Origin: Verrucomicrobiota bacterium
GTDB taxonomy: Bacteria > Verrucomicrobiota > Verrucomicrobiia > Verrucomicrobiales > DEV007
DNA length: 64,000 bases
Direction of reading: 5' to 3'
NCBI GenBank assembly: GCA_018970725.1
Contig: JAGWVU010000028.1
Location: forward strand, 1-64,000
The notes beneath the pieces were generated by a model. That model saw only the letters and a program-made list of their open reading frames with translations. It ran no database searches and was not told the origin of the DNA. Numbering within the stretch: position 1 is the stretch's first letter; every line of letters begins with the position of its first letter. This document shows positions 53,801 through 62,123 of the stretch, in pieces. The translations under genes and the position numbers were made by a program.

Positions 53801-56800
53801 ATTCCCCTGACGCTCGCTCTGGTAGACCTTCGCCGGGATTCCGGCCGGTGCGCCGCTCACCAGGGCGGCGTTGGTCGCAACGCTGCCGCCGCTGAAGAAC
53901 CCGTCGGCGGCCAGCGTCCCCACGGCCGGGCCGCCAGCGTTCACCGCGAGGACATTGAACTTCGGTCCCAACACCGTGTTGTCACCCACTCCATCCCCGT
54001 TGGCATCCGCCCACTCCAGAGGATCGTTCGGGAAAAGATCCGCGCCATCCGGAATCCCATCCCCATCCGCGTCACCCGGCGAACCGCCTCCCATCGTGTT
54101 GATCCAGCTCGTGAGCAGGGCCAGATACTTCGAGTCCACGGCCCGCGTACCGAGCGGCGGCATCTGGATCAACGGATTGCGACTGCCGTCACGAAAGGCA
54201 AAGACCGAGTTCGCGGGGTCACCCGGCTTGATCAGCTTCGCATTCACCAGCCCGACGTCGTCCGCCAGGGGCGTCGCATTGACCAATTGTGCCAGCGCCA
54301 GGGGGGTGGTCATCCGCGCGTCGAAGGTGGCCCGGCCCGCCACGCCTCCGGGCATGTGACAATGCGAGCAGTTCATGTCTATATAGGACCTCACACGATC
54401 CTCCACCGTGGCACTGGTATCCCCGAGCCCCTTGGCCGCCATGAACCCGGCCACCGCACCACTGGTCAGCGATGCCGGGAACAGCCCTTTGGAGCTGAGA
54501 TGGAGAAGCTGGTTCTGGGCCGGCGAGTCCGCGTAGTTGTAAGTCCAGTTCAACGAGCGCGTCTTCACGCCCAGGACACGCCCCGCCGCCGCCTGATGGC
54601 AATCCATGCAGGCGGCCCGGCTCGGAAAATCCCACACCTGATTCACCGTCGTCCCCGCACCGTTCACCACCTTGAAGGAAGCGGATGATCCGTCATTCAA
54701 GAGATAGGCTTCCGTCCCGTCGTCATTCCATCGGTAGGTGAACGCGAAATACCCGTCCTCACCATGGACCATGAACCTCGTCTCCAAACGATAGACACTG
54801 CCCGGGTTCGAAGCACTAGCCGCCAGCTCAAAATGCTTCACGAACACGGAACCGACCGGGAAGGTCCAGTTGTCATTCTCCGAGAACGCGATCTTCTCCG
54901 CCGCGGTGTTGCGCACCCCGTCATTCGGAATCACGATCCAGCGCTGCTTGGAGGCGTTGTCACTCCACAAGGGGGATGCCGGCGCCACCGGAATCATCCC
55001 CGGGGCCGGGGTCAGGTTCGCGAGGTTGGTGAACGCCCCGGTTTCCGAAAGACGCGCCGGAGGCTGTGGGTTGGGAAGCCCGACGCTTTGCAGCTTGAGG
55101 ATTTCCCCGCCGTTGTAGTAGATAATGTAAATCGATTCACCGTTGGAACTGGAATCGATTCCTGACACCCCACCGTCGCCATCGAACAACACCGCGCTGG
55201 TCTTGGCCGGACCGGATGGATCAAGCGACCAGATCTTGCCGGAAGTGAAATCAGCGAAGATCATCTTGCCCTGAAGCTCCGCCAGGGACGTCCCGCGGTA
55301 AAACTCGCCGTCCGCAATGGCATTTCCATTGCCGTTGAGGTGATCGTAATGCCAGTAATCCGTCCCCCCCAAAAAGGCTCCGGCCGGCGGCTGGATGCCC
55401 GTCTCATAGGTTTTGGCGACCGGACCTTCCCAGTAAGGCCATCCGTAGTCCTTGCCCGCCTCCAGAAGATTGATCTCCTCGTATTTCGGATCTTGGTTCG
55501 AACCGGCATCGAACATGAAAAGAGCATCCGTCAGCGGATCCTTCGTCATATTCCAGGGATTCCTCACCCCTTTGGCATAATGCTCCTTCAACACCTTGTT
55601 GTAGGGGGCGGCGTTGTCGTCCGCATCAAAGGCACCGTCCTTGTCCTCGTCGTTATAAGGATTTGTCTTCGGAATATAATAACCGATTCCGGAAAAACTG
55701 TTCCCCCCGTCATAACGCCCGCCCACCAGGCTTTTCTCGGTTGCCACACCGTTCACCAAACCGCCCTGCAGGGTCCGCGTGGCCGGGAAACCCTTCACCG
55801 GGTCCATGTTGACATCGATCCGGATCACGGAGCATTGGAAAAGCGTATCCAGCGTCAGGGCTTCGGCGTATTCCTCGTCCGTCCACTCAAGATCGCCAAT
55901 CGCGAGGACGAGGAAGCCGTCCTTGTCAAAACACATGCCGCCACCCGTGTGATCAAACGGAGCCTGATCCTTCTGCTGGATCATGATCAACTCGCTGGCG
56001 TTGTCCACCACACCGGTGGCCGGGTTCCGGGTGAAGCGGGACAAGCGGTTGTACATCACCCCGCCCTGGATTGTTTGATACCAGGCGTAGACGAAATCCT
56101 TGTTCGGCGAGCCCTCGAGGTTGAAGTCCGGGTGGAAGGCGAGGCTGCTGATGCCCCCGTTTCCCTGGGTGGACACCACGCCGGTCAGATTCAGAAAGAC
56201 TTTCACTTCGCCCATCGTCACATCGGGCTTTTCCGGACAGACGCTGACCATCCCACCCCGCTGCCGGAGCACCATCTGCACCGGGTTGGTGCGCGGCACG
56301 TAATCGATGTCCATCAACTCGTTGAAATTCCCCGCAAGATTCGGAAAGGCGGGAACCGCCGCCCAACCTTCCGACCCGGAAAGCTTGGACGGATTCAGGA
56401 ACGGCAGTTTGCCGTTCAAAAACGGAGCCACCGCCCCGTCCCCTCCCTTGCCGGGCTGGATGGCCGCCCGCGCCACCGGAGAACCGGTGAACAACGGCCG
56501 CAGCTCGATCGCGCTCACCTTGGCGTTGTCCAAAACCGTGGCGAACTCGACCATGACTTTCCCGTCGCCATCGGCCACCGTGGCGATCTTCTCCACGATC
56601 GCGGTGTTCGCCCCCGCCTTGGCGAAAATGTCATAACCTGAAAGCGCCTTCTCCCCGTTGATGGTGACGTCGAACACCCGCTTCCCAATCGCGGTCCAGT
56701 AAATCTCCGCAAAGTGAAGGCGGACCTCAAACGGGGCCCCCGACGCCAGGCCCGTGAAGGTGTAGAAAAAATTGCCCCACCGCTCCGTCTTGTAGACCGC

Positions 56801-56995
56801 CGCCGGGGCCTCCACCGCGCCCGAAATGGTCGCGGCCGGGTTGGCGTAGGAGAATCCGTTGAAGAATCCGGCATCCGCCGAGAATCCGCCAACCGCGGGG
56901 CCACCGGCGTTGATGGCAAGGTTCTGCCCTGAAGCCGCGCCACCAGAAAGGAGGCCGAGACAGGCTAGGGAGCGGAGGGGAAATCGGAAGTTCAT
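50858..56995 (-). CDS. Giant secreted malectin / PQQ-type sugar dehydrogenase / di-haem protein
   Basis: The 2045-residue protein has a signal peptide (FPLRSLACLGLLSGGAASG). An N-terminal malectin-like domain (about 25-165) is followed by a PQQ-dependent glucose/sorbosone-dehydrogenase-like propeller (about 190-650; DFVYAWYQT, GVRNPWNMTKD). A region with two c-type haem motifs follows (CMDCH near 796, CSHCH near 877). Four more malectin domains then alternate with thrombospondin-type-3-like DxDGDGxxDxxDxFPxDP loops (about 1015, 1207, 1420 and 1633). A C-terminal domain of unknown type ends it. It probably binds and oxidises sugars outside the membrane. Confidence 0.85.
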   Translation of the reverse strand: MNFRFPLRSLACLGLLSGGAASGQNLAINAGGPAVGGFSADAGFFNGFSYANPAATISGAVEAPAAVYKTERWGNFFYTFTGLASGAPFEVRLHFAEIYWTAIGKRVFDVTINGEKALSGYDIFAKAGANTAIVEKIATVADGDGKVMVEFATVLDNAKVSAIELRPLFTGSPVARAAIQPGKGGDGAVAPFLNGKLPFLNPSKLSGSEGWAAVPAFPNLAGNFNELMDIDYVPRTNPVQMVLRQRGGMVSVCPEKPDVTMGEVKVFLNLTGVVSTQGNGGISSLAFHPDFNLEGSPNKDFVYAWYQTIQGGVMYNRLSRFTRNPATGVVDNASELIMIQQKDQAPFDHTGGGMCFDKDGFLVLAIGDLEWTDEEYAEALTLDTLFQCSVIRIDVNMDPVKGFPATRTLQGGLVNGVATEKSLVGGRYDGGNSFSGIGYYIPKTNPYNDEDKDGAFDADDNAAPYNKVLKEHYAKGVRNPWNMTKDPLTDALFMFDAGSNQDPKYEEINLLEAGKDYGWPYWEGPVAKTYETGIQPPAGAFLGGTDYWHYDHLNGNGNAIADGEFYRGTSLAELQGKMIFADFTSGKIWSLDPSGPAKTSAVLFDGDGGVSGIDSSSNGESIYIIYYNGGEILKLQSVGLPNPQPPARLSETGAFTNLANLTPAPGMIPVAPASPLWSDNASKQRWIVIPNDGVRNTAAEKIAFSENDNWTFPVGSVFVKHFELAASASNPGSVYRLETRFMVHGEDGYFAFTYRWNDDGTEAYLLNDGSSASFKVVNGAGTTVNQVWDFPSRAACMDCHQAAAGRVLGVKTRSLNWTYNYADSPAQNQLLHLSSKGLFPASLTSGAVAGFMAAKGLGDTSATVEDRVRSYIDMNCSHCHMPGGVAGRATFDARMTTPLALAQLVNATPLADDVGLVNAKLIKPGDPANSVFAFRDGSRNPLIQMPPLGTRAVDSKYLALLTSWINTMGGGSPGDADGDGIPDGADLFPNDPLEWADANGDGVGDNTVLGPKFNVLAVNAGGPAVGTLAADGFFSGGSVATNAALVSGAPAGIPAKVYQSERQGNFSYTFAGLTSASYHSVDLHFAETAWTEAGKRKFDVAVNGKPVLDDVDLFVVAAGANKAWTKTVTVKPDAAGKILIQFTGVTGTAKVNAITLSKHLSVTVADTDGDGVPDAADVFPADPAEWADTNRDGVGDNVRLGAVRLIRAVNAGGGTVGSYIQDSNFTGGTAGSLRRLDIKGIPGSVPSDVFRTSRSGSFSYVFSGLMPSAYHRVDLHLAETSMTKTGARRFDVFTNDVLRLNDFDIFASAGGQKKAISRSLIFKSDATGKATIRFVSVVGGANLRGLVLHQQSAVTVADSDGDGVPNEQDLFPADPKDWKDTDGDGYGDNADLFPNDPLDWKDSNGDGAGDNVTLGGVLPIRLTNAGGAATGAFKGDSGFSGGSVKSVKSFAVKGLPGVSVNIHRTSRTGNFAYTLTGLVPFGYHKAELYLSEDTGTRPGDRLFDVWFNNVLRLNDLDVFAAAGGRNKAVLRGVIFRADASGRATLRFVSVKGEAKLDGIGIFRQIAITAFDSDGDGVNNGADVFPANPAEWADADGDGYGDNGDAFPANPAEWADADGNGVGDNTVLGPLQIVRSINAGGGPIGGFGADASFSGGSTSSSSATVTGVPSGVPAPLFRTDRNGNFGYTLNGLDPAAYHKLELYFAEVVSMGAGKRVFDVRVNGALVLDNFDIVVAAGGLSKAVQRVFTLKPSPAGVISIQFTSVTGRAKVSGLALFKHLPAPVPALANAPGPVGDLDGDGVADDADAFPNDPSESVDTDGDGLGDNADLFPVSAASRGAGRHTILIPAPEGVSGVGNGFGFLTLDTKLNGHLELTMGDGTRFTQSVKVSNRQLVIDATSAVAGGKVDTLKGTVAWVANPGISEFNGSLKWSLGDLGAGIDLQAIGCRYTPGTLQGQIKKAEATVDLLGAPTDLELEAAIGGNSIVWGLSDAPGIFDATTGFLVWNVTDGNGRAITIRAVYFQEQNLLGGYFDDGLAERGMVRILPR

Positions 56996-57240
56996 CGGAT
57001 CAATCGGGTTGGAGCGTTGCAGCAGCCAGAGCGGCAATGCGAAAAATTTCCAAAAAATGACGCTTTTTTAATAAGATTCAAGGGCAAACTGGAATTTTCA
57101 TAATTTGAGAGTCGATTTTTTACGTTTTCACCAATTTTGACGCGCACCAAACGTGGATCGCGCTGGGCCGCCGCCAAGCCGGCTTCCTGACAGGGCGATC
57201 ACTTGACGTACGGGAGCGGCGGCGGCATCAGTGCCAAACC
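56996..57240. promoter_or_regulatory. AT-rich divergent upstream region
   Basis: The region between the giant malectin gene and the next gene contains T-tracts (CGCTTTTTTAATAAG, CGATTTTTTACG) and is AT-rich relative to the flanks. Promoters for the two divergent genes presumably lie here. No other structure stands out. Confidence 0.35.
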
Positions 57241-57996
57241 ATGCACACATCCGGCGGTCTTTGCGCTTGCGGACCCGGCCGGGACAGGACCCGCGCCTGT
57301 CTCCGCCCGGGAATCTTCCTTGTGGCCCTGCTCTGCGTCCTCTGGCCCCGGCCGGTCCCGGCGGACGTCGGGGAGCACAAGGGGACCCGGATTTTCCGGT
57401 GGCCGGCCCCCCCCCCCACCGACCTTGAAGGCCGCAAGAAAGCTTTGGGAGAGCAGATCAGCCAATACTCCAAATTGGCGGGGCACATGAAAAACGCTTC
57501 CCGCAGCCCCTCCGACCCCTTCTGGGCGGAGCGCAAGAAGCTGATCGCCTCGATCTGGCCCTGCGACTGTAACGGCGTCCGCAAGACCTTGATCGACACG
57601 CTCTTCAAAGAGAGCATGGACGGGTTTTACCAGTATGGGAATTGCGGGGAAGGGGCCATCGTGACCATTTGTCTGGCGAAACACTACGGATTCGCCAAGT
57701 CGGACATCCTGCACTGCCAGAACCGCTACAAATCCACCGACGCGACGAAACCTCCCCGCCTCAAGCACCAGTTCGGGGTGCTCCGCATCGGGGATTCCTG
57801 GTATCTGCTGGATCGATGGAATCGCTTTCAGGGAGGCCTAAAGCTGGAACCGATCATTCGGGACGGGAAGCACGCCCGCGCGCAGTGGGATCCCACCCGC
57901 AAGCTTTACAAGTTGACGACGCCCAGTGGCGGGAACTTCTTCGCCGGGGCCCGGGTCAGCGAGGAGATCGAAGCCAAGGAACCGACTTACTGGTGA
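57241..57996 (+). CDS. Transglutaminase-like exported protein
   Basis: The 251-residue protein has a membrane-spanning or signal segment (GIFLVALLCVLWPRPVPA). A Cys-His-Asp triad is visible: Cys in QYGNCGEGAIVTICLA, His in RLKHQFGVLRI and Asp in WYLLDRWN, the spacing of the transglutaminase-like/papain fold. It could be a protease or crosslinking enzyme. The first 20 residues are Cys- and Arg-rich and the start may be further in, but no later ATG precedes the hydrophobic segment. Its stop overlaps the Dus gene start as GTGA. Confidence 0.55.
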   Translation: MHTSGGLCACGPGRDRTRACLRPGIFLVALLCVLWPRPVPADVGEHKGTRIFRWPAPPPTDLEGRKKALGEQISQYSKLAGHMKNASRSPSDPFWAERKKLIASIWPCDCNGVRKTLIDTLFKESMDGFYQYGNCGEGAIVTICLAKHYGFAKSDILHCQNRYKSTDATKPPRLKHQFGVLRIGDSWYLLDRWNRFQGGLKLEPIIRDGKHARAQWDPTRKLYKLTTPSGGNFFAGARVSEEIEAKEPTYW

Positions 57997-59042
57997 GCCC
58001 CGCCCCGGACGGCCCCTGGCTGCCCCGCCGCACTCCCCTGCTGGCCCTGGCGCCGATGCAGGAAGTGACCGATCTGGCCTTCATGCGGGTTCTCGAGGCG
58101 CACGGGCATCCCGACCTTTACTTCACCGAATACTTCCGGGTTCACGCCCATTCCCGGCTCGACAGGCACATTCTGCGCTCCATCACGGAGAATCCGACAG
58201 GTCGTCCGGTGGTGGCGCAAATGATCGGGGAGGATATCGAACGCCTGGTGGCCACCGCGGAGGAATTGCAGCGGTATGAGGTGGCGGGCATCGACCTCAA
58301 TCTCGGTTGCCCGGCCCCCTGCGTCTGCAGCAAACACTCCGGCGGGGGGCTCTTGCGAAACCCGGCCAAGGTGGACGCGATCCTCGCCGCGCTCCGTTCC
58401 TCCATCCGGGTGGCCTTCACCGTGAAAACGAGGATCGGCTACGAGAGCCCGGAGGAGTTCGACAATCTGCTGGAGATCTTTGCCAGGCACCGGATTGATC
58501 TGTTGTCCGTGCACGGCCGCACCGTGGCGGAGCGCTACCACTCCGCTATTCATTACGATCGGATCCGTTCCGCGGTGGAACGCCTCCCCTGCCCCGTCCT
58601 CGCCAACGGCAATGTGGTCTCCCTCCGGACCGCCCTCCTCACCTTGGAAAAAACCGGGGCCGCCGGGTTGATGATCGGACGGGGCGCGATCCGTCACCCA
58701 TGGATTTTCGCCCATCTCCGGCATTACTTCGATACCGGGACAGCCCTCCCGCTCCCGGATTCCCGGGAACTCCGGAAGTATATCGAGCGGCTCTATCGGG
58801 AGACCCGCGACGATGAGGCCACTCCCTTCCAGCACGTCACCCGGATGAAACGCTACCTGAATTTCATCGCCCCCGGACTGGGCCAGGAGGAACGTTTTCT
58901 TTACGAGATGAAGCGGGTGCGGGAGGAAGCCGGGTTCTTTGAGATCTGCGACCGCCACCTCCGCACGGGGGAAACGGTTCCCGCCGAACCTCCGCCGGAA
59001 TCCGTCTTTGCTGGCCTTGCGGCTCTGGATCTGGCAGAGTGA
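57993..59042 (+). CDS. dus: tRNA-dihydrouridine synthase
   Basis: The 349-residue FMN enzyme reduces uridine in the D-loop of tRNA. TPLLALAPMQEVTDLAFMRV starts the barrel, GIDLNLGCPAPCV carries the catalytic Cys, and VKTRIGYES, SVHGRTVAERY, ANGNV and LMIGRGAI are conserved family blocks. The start is GTG 57993 in a GTGA overlap; the frame is open upstream but that lies inside the previous gene. The subclass (DusA/B/C) cannot be fixed by eye. Confidence 0.92.
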   Translation: MSPAPDGPWLPRRTPLLALAPMQEVTDLAFMRVLEAHGHPDLYFTEYFRVHAHSRLDRHILRSITENPTGRPVVAQMIGEDIERLVATAEELQRYEVAGIDLNLGCPAPCVCSKHSGGGLLRNPAKVDAILAALRSSIRVAFTVKTRIGYESPEEFDNLLEIFARHRIDLLSVHGRTVAERYHSAIHYDRIRSAVERLPCPVLANGNVVSLRTALLTLEKTGAAGLMIGRGAIRHPWIFAHLRHYFDTGTALPLPDSRELRKYIERLYRETRDDEATPFQHVTRMKRYLNFIAPGLGQEERFLYEMKRVREEAGFFEICDRHLRTGETVPAEPPPESVFAGLAALDLAE

Positions 59043-59046
59043 CCGC

Positions 59047-60027
59047 ATGAAGGGTCTTTGCCGGCTCGCCGTTTTTCTCTTTCTGGGTTCGGGCCTCGCG
59101 CCAGCCGGGGAGACGGTCCGCCGCGAAATTTTCACCAACTTCGCTCCTGTCCCGCTCCTCAAGGAAACCGTCCGGGATACCCTCTCCCCGGAGGGCCGCT
59201 TTGTCATTCTCCCCGACAAAGGAGCCGTTCTGGTGATCGACCAACCGGAGCGCGTCGCCGCCGCGGAGCAGGCCATCCGGTCTCTGGATCTTCCCGCGCC
59301 CCAGCTGGAACTGCAGGTCGGCGTGCGCACCGGAGGCAGCGTGACCCGCCCACCGGCCCCGGCCCGGGATCCGTTCTCCGGTGGACTCGACTTCCCGGTT
59401 CCCACCGCCTTCGCGCCACCACGGGTCCTCATCCAACCGGACGGCCGGTATGTCGTCATCCCGGCCACGCCCACCCGTTTCGGCCGGCGCGCCGTCGGGA
59501 CCACCCTCGAAACGCAAGCCCTGGCCCACACGAACGGCTCCGTTCAACTCAATCTGCGGTTCGAGCAGGTCGACTTCGCCGGATTCGTCCGCTACGGCTC
59601 CCCGGTCCTCCCCTTTGGCGCCGCTTCGGTGTTGCCCTTGCAAGAACGGATCCCCCGTCCCCTCGTCATGGGCGAATACCTGCGCCACGCGGTCCCCGGG
59701 TTGCCCGTCTTCGAAACCACCCGGATCTCGACCTCGATCCTCGTTTCCCCCGCCCGGGACGCCGATACGGTTCATCTCGAGGTCTTGCCCCGGGTCACGA
59801 TCGCCGCGGAACACGGCTCGCGGGAACAGACCCACGCCTTCCGCCAATACCGCACCAAACTCGCGGTGAAGAACGGGGGAATCGCCACCCTGCGCGCCTT
59901 CCGCGATGCGCCGGACGCCTTCAACGAAGTCTTTTTCGGCGACGAAAAACACCCGGTCGGCGTCGCCGAACTGGTGCTCAAGGCCCGCATCGTCCCGGGA
60001 GCGTCCGAACGGGCAAGCCCCCGCTGA
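59047..60027 (+). CDS. Exported protein with secretin-N-like repeats
   Basis: The 326-residue precursor has a signal peptide (LCRLAVFLFLGSGLAPA). Residues about 40-85 (FVILPDKGAVLVIDQPERVA) resemble the N-domain fold of type II/III secretins, where short alpha-beta modules form the periplasmic ring. The remainder (residues 90-320) is strand-rich (SVQLNLRFEQVDF, LEVLPRVTIAAEHG) and resembles the secretin core region only loosely. No neighbouring secretion-system gene is present. It may be a stand-alone remnant or part of a dispersed type II system. ATG 59047 is four bases after the Dus stop. Confidence 0.55.
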   Translation: MKGLCRLAVFLFLGSGLAPAGETVRREIFTNFAPVPLLKETVRDTLSPEGRFVILPDKGAVLVIDQPERVAAAEQAIRSLDLPAPQLELQVGVRTGGSVTRPPAPARDPFSGGLDFPVPTAFAPPRVLIQPDGRYVVIPATPTRFGRRAVGTTLETQALAHTNGSVQLNLRFEQVDFAGFVRYGSPVLPFGAASVLPLQERIPRPLVMGEYLRHAVPGLPVFETTRISTSILVSPARDADTVHLEVLPRVTIAAEHGSREQTHAFRQYRTKLAVKNGGIATLRAFRDAPDAFNEVFFGDEKHPVGVAELVLKARIVPGASERASPR

Positions 60028-60071
60028 ACCGGAAGATGCCGTCTGTTTAGGCTGGGCGAAGCCCTAGGTTT

Positions 60072-60182
60072 GGGGCACGGATGAAACACGGAGGGGCGGG
60101 ATGACACGGATGGGGAAGAGACATTCTCTTCTTTGGATCCCTCTCCGTGCCATCCGTTTCATCCGTGTTTCATCCGTGCCCC
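60072..60182. repeat. Long inverted repeat, 21-bp perfect arms
   Basis: The 21-bp arms at 60072-60092 (beginning GGGGCACGGATGAAACACGG) and 60162-60182 (ending TTTCATCCGTGCCCC) are exact reverse complements. The 69-base loop holds further related CACGGATGG/CCATCCG segments. It lies in the 283-base gap after the secretin-N-like gene and before the toxin gene. An A7 run follows the right arm on the plus strand, so on the minus strand it could work as a terminator of a toxin-antitoxin transcript. It may equally be a dispersed repeat element. Confidence 0.7.
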
Positions 60183-60310
60183 AAAAAAAGCAACCTTCAT
60201 CCCGCTGGACCGTTAGGTGATCAAAGCACCAAGCAGGGACACTTGGCGTAGACAATGCGCGGACGTTCCCGCGACGCCGGGCCGAGCCGGGGCGGGCGGA
60301 ACTCCGCGCG

Positions 60311-60706
60311 CTACCAGATTCGGGAAGCGCCCAGGCCGGACAACGGGGTGTCGGGGGAGAGAACGGTCAGGCCAGCGTCGATGGCCTGCGCGGCCAAGAG
60401 CCGGTCAAACGGATCGTCGTGGGTCATGGGGAGTTCGCCGCTGAGAAAAATCGCATTTTGCCTGAGTGGCAGAGACTGCAATTGATGCCGCATCAGCTTG
60501 GCTGGCACCCATTTCCGGGGCGCGTCCGGCAACGGCAGCTTGCCCGCCGCATGTTTGAGGGTGATTTCCCAAAGGCTCACATCACTCACGAACAAAACGC
60601 TGTCCGGATCGTTCAGCGCGTTTGCCGCCGTGGGGGAGATCATCGCGGGCTGCTGGGCCAGCCAGAGAAACGTGCAGGTATCCAACAAATAGTTCACAGC
60701 CCCCAT
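60311..60706 (-). CDS. vapC: VapC-like PIN-domain toxin
   Basis: The 131-residue PIN-domain ribonuclease begins with NYLLDTCTFLWLA, which places the first catalytic Asp. VSDVSLWEI and the second acidic cluster in THDDPFDRLLAAQA follow. The end is short (PDTPLSG). It cleaves RNA when freed from the antitoxin. Its start overlaps the antitoxin gene by 13 bases, with the antitoxin first, the normal order for such pairs. It is at the left edge of the defence-like segment. Confidence 0.88.
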   Translation of the reverse strand: MGAVNYLLDTCTFLWLAQQPAMISPTAANALNDPDSVLFVSDVSLWEITLKHAAGKLPLPDAPRKWVPAKLMRHQLQSLPLRQNAIFLSGELPMTHDDPFDRLLAAQAIDAGLTVLSPDTPLSGLGASRIW

Positions 60707-60936
60707 TTCTCAAGCTCCCCCTTCGGAAGCGGCGCAAATGCCGAAAGCGGGAACTCGAATGGCTCGCCCTCGATGTCGCCCACCTTGGGACGGGGAAGGT
60801 GCCGGGCCTTCGTCATCGGCACCAGCATCGCCACCGGCGTCTTACCGCGAGCGATGACAAACTCGCGGCCCTTCTCCACCTCGGCGAGATATCGCGAGAG
60901 GTGCGTCTTGGCCTCGTGCGTCGTGATGGTTTCCAT
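60694..60936 (-). CDS. Phd/YefM-family antitoxin of the VapBC-type pair
   Basis: The 80-residue protein begins TITTHEAKTHLSRYLAEVEK, the DNA-binding fold of Phd/YefM antitoxins, with REFVIARGKTPVAMLVPM next. The C-terminus (SAFAPLPKGELEKWG) is the usual toxin-neutralising tail. The pair is autoregulated in typical systems. Confidence 0.9.
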   Translation of the reverse strand: METITTHEAKTHLSRYLAEVEKGREFVIARGKTPVAMLVPMTKARHLPRPKVGDIEGEPFEFPLSAFAPLPKGELEKWGL

Positions 60937-61170
60937 GACCGGTACTTTCCTCCGGCCGTTGAATTAGTCAAGTTAGTCCGCTCAAGCGAGCTGAACCCGT
61001 CCCAACTTCCAGTGACCACGAGGCCCAAGGTCTTGACGACAAATCCTTTTCCCTCGTTCCCTTGCTGACCATTACCTCCGCCCACGCCAAGTTGGAACCT
61101 TGAGCGATGGAGACAAAAACAACCATCATCCCGCTTAACCGGCTGAAGCGGGCGCCTGGAGAACTCCGCC

Positions 61171-61980
61171 TCAGCCCTCCACCGACCGGGTGAACTCCCG
61201 CAACAGCGCCTCGTCCATCTCGACCAGATGGCAACGCTCCGGGAACCGGCCCGCCTCGACGTCCGCCCGGTATTCCAAAAACGCCGTGATCCGCTCCTCC
61301 TGCAACCGCCGGGCCTCCCCGAGGAAATCCCGGTAAGCCTTGGCGTGGCGGGGCAGTCGCTCCGGATAATCCCCGAGAATATCGTCCGAAAAAAGGAACT
61401 GGGTGTCGCACCCGCTCCCGGACCCGAGCGACATCAGGATCATGCTGGTGCGGGACGAGAGAAAGGAGGCGAGATTGTGCGGCACCACCTCGAGTTCGGC
61501 GGCATAAGCCCCGGCGCTCTCCAGCGTCTTCATCCGGTCATACAATTCCCTCGCCTCCCCAAGGGTTTTGCCGATCGCCCGGTATCCGGTCCAGGTCACG
61601 TGGCGCGGCACCAGCCCGAGGTGACCGACCACCGGAATCCCCTCGCGCGCCATCGCTTCCACGATGCCCGGGCTGGCGGAGCAGTAGACGGAGCTGGCCC
61701 CGATTTCCAAGGCCCGGAAGGCGACGCGGATCGCATCTTCGGCGGAGGCCAAACCGTGCGGGGTGGCAGCGGACAAAAAACTGTGGGGTGCGGCATCGAC
61801 CAGATGGGGCAACCGGGCCTGGGATTCCGGGGTATCGAAGCTGCAACTCATGAGGTCGATGCCCGCCGCCTCCGCCGCCGCGGCCTCTTCGGGCGATTTG
61901 ACGTGGACGTGGGTGAGGCAACGTTTGCCCTTGAGTTGGCGGAGGTCGTGGACGGTGTATTTCTTGCGCGGACGAAGCAT
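61171..61980 (-). CDS. PanB-like (ketopantoate hydroxymethyltransferase family) protein, metal ligands altered
   Basis: The 269-residue TIM barrel has the PanB blocks IPVVGHLGLVPRHVTWTGYR and YAAELEVVPHNL, with the catalytic Glu kept in ELEVVP, and a FLFSDDILG block near the end. The metal-binding Asp of the VGDS motif is not visible (DLMSCSFDTPE instead), and the second Asp region reads FLSAATP. It may catalyse a different C-C aldol reaction, or be unrelated to pantothenate. ATG 61980 begins the family N-terminus. Its context is a defence-like segment, not a pan operon. Confidence 0.65.
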   Translation of the reverse strand: MLRPRKKYTVHDLRQLKGKRCLTHVHVKSPEEAAAAEAAGIDLMSCSFDTPESQARLPHLVDAAPHSFLSAATPHGLASAEDAIRVAFRALEIGASSVYCSASPGIVEAMAREGIPVVGHLGLVPRHVTWTGYRAIGKTLGEARELYDRMKTLESAGAYAAELEVVPHNLASFLSSRTSMILMSLGSGSGCDTQFLFSDDILGDYPERLPRHAKAYRDFLGEARRLQEERITAFLEYRADVEAGRFPERCHLVEMDEALLREFTRSVEG

Positions 61981-62123
61981 GGGACTCCCGCCAGCATTGC
62001 GGAGCCCGGGCCGGGAGGCAAGCTCCATACGTTCAAGGGGCTGTTGAAAACCTCCGGGTCTTGCGATGCGCTCCGCCAATTTGGCTCGATGCGAGAGCCC
62101 TTGGCCCCGTTGGCTGCCGGCCC

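Noticed and set aside
51500-54100. Regularly spaced similar DNA blocks that look like a CRISPR or tandem array
   Set aside because: They are coding repeats: Asp-rich loops and malectin domains in one continuous reading frame, with irregular lengths and no spacers.
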